Part shown: positions 9,824 through 18,460 of the stretch, in pieces
Layout: each line of letters starts with the position of its first letter
Numbering within the stretch: position 1 is the stretch's first letter
Source: Vulcanimicrobiota bacterium
Lineage (GTDB): Bacteria; Vulcanimicrobiota; Vulcanimicrobiia; Vulcanimicrobiales; Vulcanimicrobiaceae
NCBI GenBank assembly: GCA_003140215.1
Contig: PLJL01000004.1
Coordinates: forward strand, 1,894,192-1,958,191
Length of the DNA: 64,000 nt
Direction of reading: 5' to 3'
Position numbers and translations under genes: made by a program
Notes under the pieces: generated by a model
Database searches by the model: none
Seen by the model: the letters and a program-made list of their open reading frames with translations, nothing else
What the model was told of the DNA's origin: nothing

Positions 9824-10609
9824 ATGATGAGAGCCCTGTATACCGCTGCAACCGGAATGATCGCGCAGCAGTACAACATCGACACGATCAGCAACAACTT
9901 GGCCAACGTCAACACCACGGGGTTCCGCAAGAACACCGCGCACTTCCAGGACCTGATCTATCAGAACCTCCGCGCCCCCGGGACGCCCGTCGGCTCGTCG
10001 GTGATCCCCGTCGGGCAGGACGTCGGTCTGGGCGTCAAGATCGGCGCGTCGGAGAAGTCGTTCACCCAAGGCGTACTGCAGCAGACCAGCAACCCGCTCG
10101 ATCTCGCGATCGAGGGCGAGGGGTTCTTTCAAGTAACGCTGCCGGACGGTACCGCCGCCTACACCCGCGACGGCTCGTTCAAGCGCGATGCCAACGGCTC
10201 GATCGTCACCGCCGACGGCAACTTCTTGTCTCCGCAGATCACCGTGCCGCAGAATGCGACCCAAGTGCAGGTAGGCCAGGACGGGACCGTCACCGCGCTC
10301 ATCCCCGGCCAGCAGCAGCTGCAGCAGCTCGGGCAGATCCAGCTGGTGCGCTTCACCAACGCCGCCGGCCTCGCGCCGCAGGGACGCAATCTGTTCGTGC
10401 AGACCGGCGCCTCGGGCGCGCCGACGCTGTCGCAGCCGGGCCTCAACGGGACCGGTACGCTCCAAGGCGGCTACCTCGAGCAGAGCAACGTCGCGGTCGT
10501 CGAGGAAATGGTCAACCTCATCACCGCGCAGCGCGCGTATGAGTCGAACTCCAAGGCGATCACCACCGCCGACGAGATGCTGCAGACCGCCGTCCAGATG
10601 AAGCGCTAA
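9824..10609 (+). CDS. flgG: Flagellar distal rod protein FlgG
   Basis: Distal rod subunit. The N-terminus MMRALYTAATGMIAQQ and TISNNLANVNTTGFRK, the central EGEGFFQVTLPDGTAAYTRD block and the C-terminal VNLITAQRAYESNSKAI ending are all FlgG hallmarks. 261 residues matches the family almost exactly. It starts at ATG 9824 (or 9827) with GGAG upstream. The stop codon overlaps the ATG of flgA. It forms a tandem paralogue pair with flgF. Confidence 0.97.
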   Translation: MMRALYTAATGMIAQQYNIDTISNNLANVNTTGFRKNTAHFQDLIYQNLRAPGTPVGSSVIPVGQDVGLGVKIGASEKSFTQGVLQQTSNPLDLAIEGEGFFQVTLPDGTAAYTRDGSFKRDANGSIVTADGNFLSPQITVPQNATQVQVGQDGTVTALIPGQQQLQQLGQIQLVRFTNAAGLAPQGRNLFVQTGASGAPTLSQPGLNGTGTLQGGYLEQSNVAVVEEMVNLITAQRAYESNSKAITTADEMLQTAVQMKR

Positions 10610-11334
10610 TGCTCGCCCGCCGCGCGCTCGCGCTCGTCACGACGATTCTGATCGGCGCGCTCTGCGTGCCGGCGGATGTTTCCGCGTTCGCGGAAACGCA
10701 GATCGTCGCCGGCGCACGGGTCGCCGCGGTCGCGGACAAGATCGCTCGCGGGCTCGTGGTCGGGCTCGATCGCACGATCGCGCCGGCCTATGCGGTGTCC
10801 GATCAGAGCCTGCCGGCCGGCGGCGTCCAGATCACGGCCGCCGGCACGCCGTTCGTCACGCCGACGTATCTGAGCGTCCCGATCGCGCTGCGCGTCGACG
10901 GCAAGCTAGCGCGCACGGTCGTCGCCGGGTACCGCGTCACGATCTACGTTCACACCGCGACCGCCGCGCGCGACCTCGCGCCGGGGCGCGTGCTCGCCGA
11001 GTCGGATCTTGCGCTCGCGCGCATCGCCTCGAACGGCCGGCCCGCGGTAGGGCTCGACGTCCTCGTGGGCCGCAAGCTGAACAGCGCGACCGTCAAGGGC
11101 GCGCCGCTGTACGTCGAGCAGACCGTCGCCGACACGGTCGTGAAACCCGGACAGGCCGCGATCTTGTTGGTCCGCGACGGTATCGTCGTGCTCACCGTCG
11201 ACGTCGTCGCCCGCACCGGCGGCGCGATCGGAGATACCGTCACGGTGTTCAACCCCCAAACGCAAAAGGCGATCGCGGCGGTCGTCACCGGACCCAACCG
11301 CGTCGAGCTGACGCTCCCTTCCGGAGATCAATAA
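10609..11334 (+). CDS. flgA: Flagellar P-ring assembly chaperone FlgA
   Basis: Periplasmic chaperone for FlgI polymerisation. It has a Sec signal peptide (hydrophobic ALALVTTILIGALCVPA, cleavage near residue 27) and a C-terminal SAF-type domain: a pattern of DLAPGRVLAESDLALAR, VGRKLNSATVKGAPLY and VKPGQAAILLVRDGIVVL matches FlgA. 241 residues is normal. Start ATG overlaps the flgG stop, and the stop codon overlaps flgH. Its presence directly before flgH and flgI supports a complete P/L-ring module and hence an outer membrane. Confidence 0.9.
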   Translation: MLARRALALVTTILIGALCVPADVSAFAETQIVAGARVAAVADKIARGLVVGLDRTIAPAYAVSDQSLPAGGVQITAAGTPFVTPTYLSVPIALRVDGKLARTVVAGYRVTIYVHTATAARDLAPGRVLAESDLALARIASNGRPAVGLDVLVGRKLNSATVKGAPLYVEQTVADTVVKPGQAAILLVRDGIVVLTVDVVARTGGAIGDTVTVFNPQTQKAIAAVVTGPNRVELTLPSGDQ

Positions 11335-11927
11335 TGCGCGCACTTCTTGCCTTCGCGTTCGTGGCGGCGCTCGTTGCGCCGGCGGCGGCCGACACGCTCT
11401 ACCAGGCGCCGCCGCCGTCGGCCGGGGCCGGGCATCCGCTGCGGCTCGGTCCTGACCATCGCGCGCAGCAAGTCGGCGATTTGGTCCAGGTCATCTTCAA
11501 TTTCTCGGTCACGAGCGCGAGCCAGAACGCGTCGAACGTCAACAACTCGTATCAGGCCGGCGGCGGCTCCGGCACGGGAATCTTCAACCTCCCGCTGGTC
11601 CGCCTGAGCTCCAACCTCAATGCGGCGCGGCAATCGTCGCAGAACCGCTCCGACATCGGCTCGAACTCGTTCGCGACGTCGATGCAGGCGCAGGTGACCG
11701 ACGTCCTGGCGTCCGGCGCGCTGCGCATCGCCGGCGATCAAGCGCTGATCGTCGACGGGCAGAAGCAGACGCTGCATGTGACGGGGCTGATCCGCCCCGA
11801 GGACATCGACAACACGGACACCGTGCTCTCGACGCGCGTCGCCGACGTGCACGCGAATTTTGACGGCAAGTACACGGAAGCTCGCCACCCCGGCATCCTC
11901 TCCAAGATCGTCCACTGGCTGTTCTGA
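11334..11927 (+). CDS. flgH: Flagellar L-ring protein FlgH lacking a lipobox
   Basis: Outer-membrane ring subunit. The signal peptide MRALLAFAFVAALVAPAAA is followed by DTLYQ, and the core shows QVGDLVQVIFNF, the low-complexity Asn/Ser/Gly stretch, ALRIAGDQALIVDGQKQ and VTGLIRPEDIDNTDTV, all typical of FlgH. Unusually, the 197-residue protein contains no cysteine, so the usual N-terminal lipid attachment is impossible; it would be released as a soluble periplasmic protein and held in the ring by protein contacts. Start ATG overlaps the flgA stop; its own stop overlaps flgI. Confidence 0.93.
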   Translation: MRALLAFAFVAALVAPAAADTLYQAPPPSAGAGHPLRLGPDHRAQQVGDLVQVIFNFSVTSASQNASNVNNSYQAGGGSGTGIFNLPLVRLSSNLNAARQSSQNRSDIGSNSFATSMQAQVTDVLASGALRIAGDQALIVDGQKQTLHVTGLIRPEDIDNTDTVLSTRVADVHANFDGKYTEARHPGILSKIVHWLF

Positions 11928-13075
11928 TGCGAAAGACGATGAGCGACGCAACGATGAAGACGAACCTGGCCGCGATCCTGGTGGCGGCGCTGCTCGCGGG
12001 CGGCGTCTGCGCCGCACCCGCGTCGGCCCAGCCCGTGCGGCTGAAGGACGTCACGCGGGTGCAGGGCGTGGTCGCGAACCAGCTCGTCGGCTACGGGATC
12101 GTTACCGGGCTGGCGCAGACGGGCGACTCCACCTCGGTCCTGTTCACGTCGAAGACGATTCAGAACGTGCTGCAGTCGTTCGGGCTGTCCACCAACTCGC
12201 AGGACGTGCGCACGCGTAACGTCGCCGCGGTCGTGGTCACCGCCTCGCTGCCCGCGTTCGCGCACTCCGGGGACACCGTCGACGTGACCGTCTCCTCGCT
12301 CGGCGATGCGACGAGTCTGCAGGGCGGAACGCTCATCCTGTCCGAGCTGCGCGCGGCGAACAACCTCGTCTACGCGACGGCCCAGGGCGCGGTCTCGGTC
12401 GGCGGCTTCTACGCGACCGACCAGACCGGGCAGAATTCGATCCAGAAGAACCACGTCACCGCCGGACGGATCCCGCAAGGCGCCGTGCTCGCGCGGGACA
12501 TGCTCACCAACATCCAGCAAGATCCGGCCGGGTTCTCCTACGTCCTGACCGCGCCGGACTTCAAGACCGCGGCGCGCGTCGCGCAGAGCCTCAACGGCCG
12601 CTTCGGCGCCGGGACGGCACGCGCCAACGACGCCGAGACGATCCGCGTCACCCTGCCCGCGCGCTACGCCGGCGATCCGGTGAACTTTCTCGCCGATGCG
12701 GGCGACCTGAGCATCAACGCCGATGCGCTGGCGCGGGTGGTGGTCAACGAGCGCACCGGAACCGTCGTCATGGGCGGCGACATCACGCTGGCCGCGTGCG
12801 CGATCGCGCACGGCAACCTGTCGATCACGATCGCGACGCAGAACATCGTCGTGCCGCCCGGGCCGTTCACCAACGCTCCGGCCCAGACGCAGACCAACAC
12901 CCGGATCACCGCGACCGAGACCGGCCGCCACCTGGTCTACATCTCCGGCGCCGCCACGCTCGCGCAGGTCGTGCGCGCGCTCAACACGATCGGCGTCTCG
13001 CCGCGCGACCTCATCGCGATCATTCAGGCGCTGCGCGAGTCCGGCTCGCTTCAGGCCGACGTGGAGATCATCTAG
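11927..13075 (+). CDS. flgI: Flagellar P-ring protein FlgI
   Basis: Periplasmic ring subunit around the rod. After a signal peptide (NLAAILVAALLAGGVCAAPASA) it has the FlgI sequence RLKDVTRVQGVVANQLVGYG, SLGDATSLQGGTLILSEL and, near the C-terminus, LAQVVRALNTIGVSPRDLI. 382 residues matches the family. The upstream start ATG 11927 overlaps the flgH stop; ATG 11954, directly before the basic start of the signal peptide, is an equally reasonable start. The stop codon overlaps the GTG of flgJ. Confidence 0.95.
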   Translation: MRKTMSDATMKTNLAAILVAALLAGGVCAAPASAQPVRLKDVTRVQGVVANQLVGYGIVTGLAQTGDSTSVLFTSKTIQNVLQSFGLSTNSQDVRTRNVAAVVVTASLPAFAHSGDTVDVTVSSLGDATSLQGGTLILSELRAANNLVYATAQGAVSVGGFYATDQTGQNSIQKNHVTAGRIPQGAVLARDMLTNIQQDPAGFSYVLTAPDFKTAARVAQSLNGRFGAGTARANDAETIRVTLPARYAGDPVNFLADAGDLSINADALARVVVNERTGTVVMGGDITLAACAIAHGNLSITIATQNIVVPPGPFTNAPAQTQTNTRITATETGRHLVYISGAATLAQVVRALNTIGVSPRDLIAIIQALRESGSLQADVEII

Positions 13076-13416
13076 TGGAGCTCGAGAAGCTGGGCACGCC
13101 GGCCGCGCCGTTGACCAACGAGCAGCAGCAGGCCATGCAAAAACTTCACGCGGCGGCGCAGCAGATGGAGTCGCTGTTTGTCGACCTGCTCTTCAAAGAG
13201 ATGCGCAAGAGCGCGCCGCACGCCTCGCTGACCGGCAAGACGTCCAACGCCGAAGCCACGTTCAGCGACATGCTCGACGAGAAGCGGGCCGAGGAGCTGT
13301 CCAAGAGCGGCTCGCTCGGGATCGGCGCCATCCTGGAGCAGCAACTGCGCGCGTCGGTGCTGGCCGAGCCGGCCTTGGGCCCGACCGCGCGACAGCCGGA
13401 AGGGCGCCCGCAGTGA
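13075..13416 (+). CDS. flgJ: Rod-binding protein, FlgJ N-terminal type
   Basis: Rod-cap/rod-binding protein. The conserved FlgJ_N region is clear: QMESLFVDLLFKEMRKSA, then FSDMLDEKRAEELSKSGSLG. It stops at 113 residues, so the C-terminal muramidase domain of enterobacterial FlgJ is absent; a separate cell-wall hydrolase must open the peptidoglycan, as in many non-enteric bacteria. GTG 13075 shares one base with the flgI stop. Confidence 0.9.
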   Translation: MELEKLGTPAAPLTNEQQQAMQKLHAAAQQMESLFVDLLFKEMRKSAPHASLTGKTSNAEATFSDMLDEKRAEELSKSGSLGIGAILEQQLRASVLAEPALGPTARQPEGRPQ

Positions 13417-13437
13417 CCGGGCTCCGCAACGTAGGGC

Positions 13438-13465
13438 TAAAGTCCCTGGGACTTGCCGACGATAC
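13438..13465 (+). promoter_or_regulatory. Candidate sigma-28 promoter of the flgM operon
   Basis: TAAA at 13438-13441 followed after 16 nt by GACGATAC at 13458-13465, six of eight matches to GCCGATAA. A second reading, GCCGAC at 13455, gives only a 13 nt spacer. The start TAAAGTCCC is shared with the fliC promoter. About 40 nt separate it from flgM. Confidence 0.4.
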
Positions 13466-13506
13466 GCCTTGTAGCAAGGAAGCGTGCGAAAGAGGCGTCG
13501 ACACAC

Positions 13507-13794
13507 ATGATCATCTCGCGGGCCGAGATCAATTCCGCGGTTGCTGCGTATCGGACGGTCAAACGGAAAGCGGCCAACGGAGCGGCCGCGCCGGCCGCGG
13601 CGGACTCGTACGAGCGGTCCGACGCAGCGACGTCGCTGGGAGCCTTTTGGGCGGCCGCGACGGCCGAGCCGTTCTACCGGCACGGCGTCGTCGCGGAGCT
13701 GGGACGGCGGATCTCGGAGGGGCAGTACTTCGTCCCCGCCGAGCAGATCGTCGAGAAGCTCCTCGGCCGCCTCATCGTCGCCGCGGCGTTCTAG
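13507..13794 (+). CDS. flgM: Anti-sigma-28 factor FlgM-like
   Basis: Short protein (95 residues) located between flgJ and flgN, the usual place for flgM. The C-terminal half, VVAELGRRISEGQYFVPAEQIVEKLLGRLI, matches the FlgM pattern in which an IxxGxYxV motif is followed by a helix that grips sigma-28; the N-terminal half is Ala-rich and probably disordered. FlgM holds sigma-28 inactive until it is exported through the completed hook. ATG 13507 is preceded by GAGG about 12 nt upstream; an earlier start at 13453 would place the site inside the promoter. Alignment-free calling of this small family is uncertain. Confidence 0.75.
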   Translation: MIISRAEINSAVAAYRTVKRKAANGAAAPAAADSYERSDAATSLGAFWAAATAEPFYRHGVVAELGRRISEGQYFVPAEQIVEKLLGRLIVAAAF

Positions 13795-13891
13795 CGCGCC
13801 CCCCGGTTCTCGGCAGACCCGGTAATGGTGTTACGCGCGCCCTCGGGGAACAGCGCCCAGTCGCAATCGCGAGCGCGCGTACGTCGGGGGA

Positions 13892-13914
13892 CCCCGCGCA
13901 CGAAGTGCGTGGGG
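13892..13914 (+). promoter_or_regulatory. Strong hairpin between flgM and flgN
   Basis: CCCCGCGCAC (13892-13901) pairs with GTGCGTGGGG (13905-13914) around a GAA loop, giving a ten-pair stem with one G-U pair. There is no T-run, so it is more likely an RNA stability or attenuation element than a standard terminator. Confidence 0.5.
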
Positions 13915-13945
13915 GGCGCGGAGCCTCGGGCGGAGCGCCTTTAAA

Positions 13946-14422
13946 ATGAGCCAGTGGCAGCGCTTTGCCGAGATGCTAGCCGAGGAGAGCCGCGAGCTGG
14001 GTGAGCTCGGGTCGGCGGCGCTGGCGCTCACCGATGCGCTCGTCGTCAACGACGCCGAGGCGATCGAGGCGGCCGAACGGCGCGTCGAGTCGCGGCGTCT
14101 GCTTCACGGGACCGCGTTCGCGCAGCGGATCGCATTGCAGCACAAGGGCTTCGGCACGTTGACGCTGCCGCAGGTGTGCGCCTACGCGCCGCCCACCCTG
14201 CGCCGGCAGCTCTTCGCGATCGCCCACGCGATCTCGGTCGGCACCATCGCGCTCAAGATGACCGTGTCCAACAACAAGTCGCTCATCGCCGCAGGGATGG
14301 AGCGCCTCGCGCGCACGGTCGCGGTGCTGCAGCGCGCGGGAACCGAACAGACCGGGACCTACCGGCGCCGCGGCGTCGTACCGCCTCCCGACGGGAGCGT
14401 CATCGTGAGTCGTCGAGCATGA
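13946..14422 (+). CDS. flgN: Flagellar hook-filament junction chaperone FlgN-like
   Basis: Export chaperone for FlgK and FlgL. The protein is mostly helical (158 residues), beginning FAEMLAEESRELGELGSAALALTDALV and ending with TGTYRRRGVVPPP, the Tyr-x-x-x-Gly tail seen in FlgN. It is directly upstream of its expected clients flgK and flgL, with a 4 nt ATGA overlap with flgK, which is strong contextual support. ATG 13946 follows the AT-rich TTTAAA. Confidence 0.82.
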   Translation: MSQWQRFAEMLAEESRELGELGSAALALTDALVVNDAEAIEAAERRVESRRLLHGTAFAQRIALQHKGFGTLTLPQVCAYAPPTLRRQLFAIAHAISVGTIALKMTVSNNKSLIAAGMERLARTVAVLQRAGTEQTGTYRRRGVVPPPDGSVIVSRRA

Positions 14423-16554
14423 GCTTCTTCGGATTGAACCTGATCGGGAGCGCGGTCGACGCCTTCCAGCAAGCCGCGAACACGACGTCCGACAACATCG
14501 CGAACGTCAACACGCCCGGTGCCTCGCGCCAGGTCGCAAACCTGAGCGAAGCGCCGCCGATCGTCGGATCGCCCGGCTACTCCACGTGGAGCGGCCCCGG
14601 CACGCAGGGCGACGGCGTGCTGGTCAGCTCGATCACGCGCATCCATCAGGACTCCTACGACGCGCTGTTCCGCGGCGCGTCGTCGGCGCAGAACTATTTC
14701 GATATCGAGCAGCAGCAGCTGTCGGCGATCCAGTCGTCGTTCGGCGAGCCCACCAACGGGATCAACAAAGCCTACACCGACCTGCAGACCGCGATCTCGC
14801 AGCTGGCCTCGAACCCGACGGGGACTCCCGAGCGTCAGGGCGTCATCGCCGCCTCGCAAGCGTTCGTCACCGCGCTCAACCGCGTCGGTACCGCCGTGCA
14901 GACGGCCCAATCGTCGGTCATCTCGCAGGCGAGCTCGGTCGTCGATCAGGCCAACACGCTCATCGACAAGATCGCAGCGCTCAACGGGCAGATCCGCGCC
15001 TCGAAGGCCGTCGGCGACAACCCGAACACCTATCAGGACCAGCGCGACGGGTACGTCGACCAGCTCTCGACCTTGCTCTCCACCCAGACGGCCATGCAGG
15101 CCAACGGGTCGACGCTGGTGACCGTCGGCGGACGCGCGCTGGTCAACGACACGCAGGCGTATCACTTGGCGCCGCCGGTCGTCGGGACCGACGCGTCCGG
15201 AAACGCGACGCTGGTGATCGGCTTTGTGGGCGACCCCAACCCGGCCAACCCGGTGCCGGTGCAGGTCGGGAGCGGACAGCTCGGCGGCTACCTCGACATC
15301 TATAACGCCAAGTTGACGCCCTACGGCCGCAAGCTCGACGCGTTCGCCGGCGCGGTCGCAAACGAGGTCGATCGGGTCACAGCTGCCGGCTACGATCAGA
15401 ACGGCAACCCCGGTGCCGCACTGTTCGCCCCGGTCGTGGCGGGGCAGGCGATCGGCGCGACCAACATCACGGTCGGAATCACCGATCCGGCCCAACTTTC
15501 CGCCGCGCTCGCGTCGACCGCTGCGGGCTCGCTAACCGTCGGGATCAACGCCGCGAACACCGTCATCAACACCGCCGCCGGCGTGCAGACGAACGCGACG
15601 TTCGCGCACCCCGGCGCGGCCGGCGGCCCGACGACCGGAACGCTGACCGTGTCGGTCGACGGCGTCGCCCAGACGTTCAACTACGATTTCGGACCGGCCG
15701 GAAACGCCGCCACCGTCGACGCCTTCGTCGCGAACTTCAACGCCGCGCAGCTGGGCGTCAGCGCGAGCTTCGACGCCGTCGCCCAGAAGATGGTCTTCGC
15801 CCGCGATCCCGGCAACACCGGAGCGACGCACCGCGCGCTGCAAGGCGCCAACCCGACAACTCCCGACTTCACGATCGGCGACTCCAACGCGCCCGCAGGC
15901 GGGTCGCAGGGCACGCCGAGCACCTCGCTGCTCGAGATCCTGGGCGCAGCGGCGATCGGCGGCGTCACGCAGGGCGCGGCCAACGCCTTCGGCGCCGGCG
16001 ACAACGGCGCCGCCAACGCACTGCTCAAGGTCTTCTCGCGCAACGCCGGCACGCCGGCACTGCAGACGACCTCGCCGACCGCGATCGTGGCTCCAGGCGT
16101 GTCGACGATCGCGCCGCCGGTCGGGAATCCCGCCGCGTTCGCGCAGGTCGACGTCGGCCAGCTGCTCACGATCGGCGCCGGAACGCCGACCCAGGAGAAC
16201 GTGGTGGTGACCGGCGTCAATCGCATCACGGGCGCCATCACCTTCACCGCAGCGCAAACACACGCGGCGAACTTCGCCATCACGACGACGCCGGCGACGA
16301 CGCTGGGCGCGTTTTACGGCAGCCTAATCGGGCGGCTAGGCCAGGACACGCAAACCGCGACCACGGGCAACACCGCGCAGACGACGCTCGCGGCGAACAT
16401 CGACAAGGTGCGCCAGGGGATCGACGGGATCAACCTGGACGAAGAGACGCAGAACCTCATCAAGTTCCAGAACTCTTACGCGGCGGCCGCCAAGACGATG
16501 AGCGTTCTGGAGCAGCTCCTCACGACCGCGCTCGGGCTGATCCCGGGAGGATAG
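14419..16554 (+). CDS. flgK: Hook-filament junction protein FlgK (HAP1)
   Basis: First junction protein between hook and filament. N-terminus: FGLNLIGSAVDAFQQAANTTSDNIANVNTPG, the FlgK version of the axial-protein motif; C-terminus: GIDGINLDEETQNLIKFQNSYAAAAKTM, also diagnostic. The 711 residues are longer than typical FlgK because of a Gly/Ala/Thr-rich insertion (roughly 350-640) resembling surface-exposed D2/D3 domains. Start ATG 14419 overlaps flgN; the frame is also open upstream, but the motif fixes the start here. flgL follows 3 nt after the stop. Confidence 0.96.
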   Translation: MSFFGLNLIGSAVDAFQQAANTTSDNIANVNTPGASRQVANLSEAPPIVGSPGYSTWSGPGTQGDGVLVSSITRIHQDSYDALFRGASSAQNYFDIEQQQLSAIQSSFGEPTNGINKAYTDLQTAISQLASNPTGTPERQGVIAASQAFVTALNRVGTAVQTAQSSVISQASSVVDQANTLIDKIAALNGQIRASKAVGDNPNTYQDQRDGYVDQLSTLLSTQTAMQANGSTLVTVGGRALVNDTQAYHLAPPVVGTDASGNATLVIGFVGDPNPANPVPVQVGSGQLGGYLDIYNAKLTPYGRKLDAFAGAVANEVDRVTAAGYDQNGNPGAALFAPVVAGQAIGATNITVGITDPAQLSAALASTAAGSLTVGINAANTVINTAAGVQTNATFAHPGAAGGPTTGTLTVSVDGVAQTFNYDFGPAGNAATVDAFVANFNAAQLGVSASFDAVAQKMVFARDPGNTGATHRALQGANPTTPDFTIGDSNAPAGGSQGTPSTSLLEILGAAAIGGVTQGAANAFGAGDNGAANALLKVFSRNAGTPALQTTSPTAIVAPGVSTIAPPVGNPAAFAQVDVGQLLTIGAGTPTQENVVVTGVNRITGAITFTAAQTHAANFAITTTPATTLGAFYGSLIGRLGQDTQTATTGNTAQTTLAANIDKVRQGIDGINLDEETQNLIKFQNSYAAAAKTMSVLEQLLTTALGLIPGG

Positions 16555-16557
16555 CGC

Positions 16558-17904
16558 ATGCGCATCGCAACCTCGACCCTCTATGCGCAGCAAACGGCTG
16601 CCATCGACGACCAGCAGGCGCTCTACGCGCAGATCGGTCAGCAGATCTCCAGCGGGAAGAAGCTCGGCGCACCGAGCGACGATCCGGCGCGCATCGCGCA
16701 GGACTTGGCGCTCCATACCGCGATCGACGAGACGAACCAGCAGGCGACCAACGTGCAGAGTGCGGTCTCCGAGCTGACCACCACGGACAGCGCGCTGAGC
16801 AGCTTGACCTCGGTGCTGCAGAGCGCGCGACAGCTCGCGGTGCAGGGCTCCACCGATTCGCTGACCAGCGACCAGCGCACCGCGCTGGGGGCCCAGATCG
16901 ATCAGTTGCTGCAGCAGGCGATTGCGGTCGGCAACACCTCGTACGCGGGCCACTATGTCTTCGCGGGCACCACCAATCCCGCCGGCCCGCCGGTGCAGCA
17001 GCAGGGCAATCCGACATCCTCGGTGAGCTTTTCGGGCAACGGGCAGTCGCAGGGCCAGCTCGTCTACAACGGCCAGCAGTTCGCGCTGTCGACCACGTTC
17101 GGCGCCGCCTTCAACTATCAGTCGGCCGACGGTTCACCCGACGTCTTCCAGACGCTGATCGCCCTGCGCAACACGCTGGTGAACCAAACCGCGGTCGATC
17201 AGAGCGCGGCGGCGATCAATCGGCCCGGCGCGGTCGTGTACGGGCCGCAAGGCGTCCCGGCCTCGCCGGCACCGACGACGCTCGCAACCCCGAACGCCTT
17301 CGCCGTAGCGCCGGTCGCGGACAGCAGCGGCAACTTCTCGATCACCATCAACGGGACGGTCAACGGCGTGCAGGGAGTCGCGACGATCACCGTGCCGCCG
17401 GGTGCCGCGATCGACGACGGGGTAGGGCCGCCCGGCGGCACCAGCGTCGTCGCGAAGATCAACGCGGCCACCGCGACGACCGGCGTCACGGCCTCGTTCA
17501 ACGCGAAGACCCAGCGGGTCGTGCTCACTGGGACGGGGTCGTTCTTCGTCAACGACGCCCCCTCGCCGGGGGCCGCGAACAGCGGCAACCTGACCAAGGT
17601 GCTCGACCTCGCGCCCCAGGCGGATTTCGTGCAGAACGTTTCGACCCAGCTGGGCGACATCGACCACGTCCTGAACGGGGTGCTCAGCGCCCGGTCCGTC
17701 GTCGGCGCGCGAATCCAGGCCCTGGGGACGATCCAGAATCAACTCCAGACGGCCGTGACCGATAATACTAGCACGGAGTCCTCGATCGAGGACCTCGACG
17801 TCGCCGCGGCGGTGTCGAAGTTCTCGCAGACGCAGACGGCCCTCCAAGCCGCCTACTCGACCACCACAAAACTCGAGTCGAAGACCCTCTTCGACTATAT
17901 CTAG
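16558..17904 (+). CDS. flgL: Hook-filament junction protein FlgL (HAP3)
   Basis: Second junction protein, related to flagellin. N-terminal helix region reads MRIATSTLYAQQTAAIDDQ and QISSGKKLGAPSDDPARIAQD, the FlgL signature; the C-terminus has SIEDLDVAAAVSKFSQTQTALQA. The 448 residues exceed the usual length through an inserted middle domain (about 150-370). ATG 16558 has GGAGG 7 nt upstream. The next gene, fliW, begins 13 nt downstream. Confidence 0.95.
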   Translation: MRIATSTLYAQQTAAIDDQQALYAQIGQQISSGKKLGAPSDDPARIAQDLALHTAIDETNQQATNVQSAVSELTTTDSALSSLTSVLQSARQLAVQGSTDSLTSDQRTALGAQIDQLLQQAIAVGNTSYAGHYVFAGTTNPAGPPVQQQGNPTSSVSFSGNGQSQGQLVYNGQQFALSTTFGAAFNYQSADGSPDVFQTLIALRNTLVNQTAVDQSAAAINRPGAVVYGPQGVPASPAPTTLATPNAFAVAPVADSSGNFSITINGTVNGVQGVATITVPPGAAIDDGVGPPGGTSVVAKINAATATTGVTASFNAKTQRVVLTGTGSFFVNDAPSPGAANSGNLTKVLDLAPQADFVQNVSTQLGDIDHVLNGVLSARSVVGARIQALGTIQNQLQTAVTDNTSTESSIEDLDVAAAVSKFSQTQTALQAAYSTTTKLESKTLFDYI

Positions 17905-17917
17905 GGCTGAGGCCGCA

Positions 17918-18409
17918 TTGATCGATACCGAGACTATCGTGGAGAGCCCGGACCGAGCGATCGCCGTCGACCTTCCCCGTTTCGGGGAGTGCACGTACCG
18001 CGAGTCCGAGGTGCTGACGTTCCCCTGGGGCTTGCCCGGGTTCGCATCGTTGCACCGCTTCATCGCGCTCTATCTCGAGGGCCGGGAACGCTTCGTCTGG
18101 CTGCAGAGCCTCGACGACACCTCGATCGCGCTCCCGACCGCCGACCCCTGGCAGATCTTCGACGACTACGCGCCGCAGCTGCCGCCCTATGCCACCAGCT
18201 CGCTGGACCTGCAGCGCCCCGAGGAGTTCGCGACGCTCTGCGTTGTGGTCGTGAGCCCGGGTGCCGTCACCATGACGATGAACCTGTTAGCTCCCATCAT
18301 CATCAATCTGCGGACCCGCACCGGTCGCCAGGTCACCTTGGAAGCGGGCGGATACTCGGTTCAAACGCCGATTCCACGCAAAGCTCCGGCCGCGACGGCG
18401 GGAGCGTAG
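17918..18409 (+). CDS. fliW: Flagellar assembly factor FliW
   Basis: FliW binds both CsrA and flagellin; when free flagellin falls, FliW antagonises CsrA so that flagellin is translated. The family pattern is clear: VLTFPWGLPGFASLHRFIAL, then FVWLQSLDD, FDDYAPQLP and VVVSPGAVTMTMNLLAPIIINLRT. 163 residues is normal. The start is TTG 17918 with GAGG 5 nt upstream (17909-17912); there is no better start in frame. fliW, csrA and fliC are consecutive, the arrangement in which this partner switch is best known. Confidence 0.94.
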   Translation: MIDTETIVESPDRAIAVDLPRFGECTYRESEVLTFPWGLPGFASLHRFIALYLEGRERFVWLQSLDDTSIALPTADPWQIFDDYAPQLPPYATSSLDLQRPEEFATLCVVVVSPGAVTMTMNLLAPIIINLRTRTGRQVTLEAGGYSVQTPIPRKAPAATAGA

Positions 18410-18430
18410 GGCCGCCACCGGGAAGGGCCT

Positions 18431-18451
18431 CCTCCTTCATAGCCATGGAGG
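18431..18451 (+). promoter_or_regulatory. Hairpin that can mask the csrA ribosome binding site
   Basis: CCTCC (18431-18435) can pair with GGAGG (18447-18451), the Shine-Dalgarno sequence of csrA, around an 11 nt loop. An ATG at 18445, out of frame with csrA, opens a 20-codon ORF ending at 18507. The element could make csrA translation self-limiting. Confidence 0.45.
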
Positions 18452-18460
18452 GCGTCCTCT

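Noticed and set aside
13892..13914. Reading the flgM-flgN hairpin as a rho-independent terminator
   Set aside because: There is no downstream T-run and flgN follows in the same direction, so it is listed only as a hairpin.
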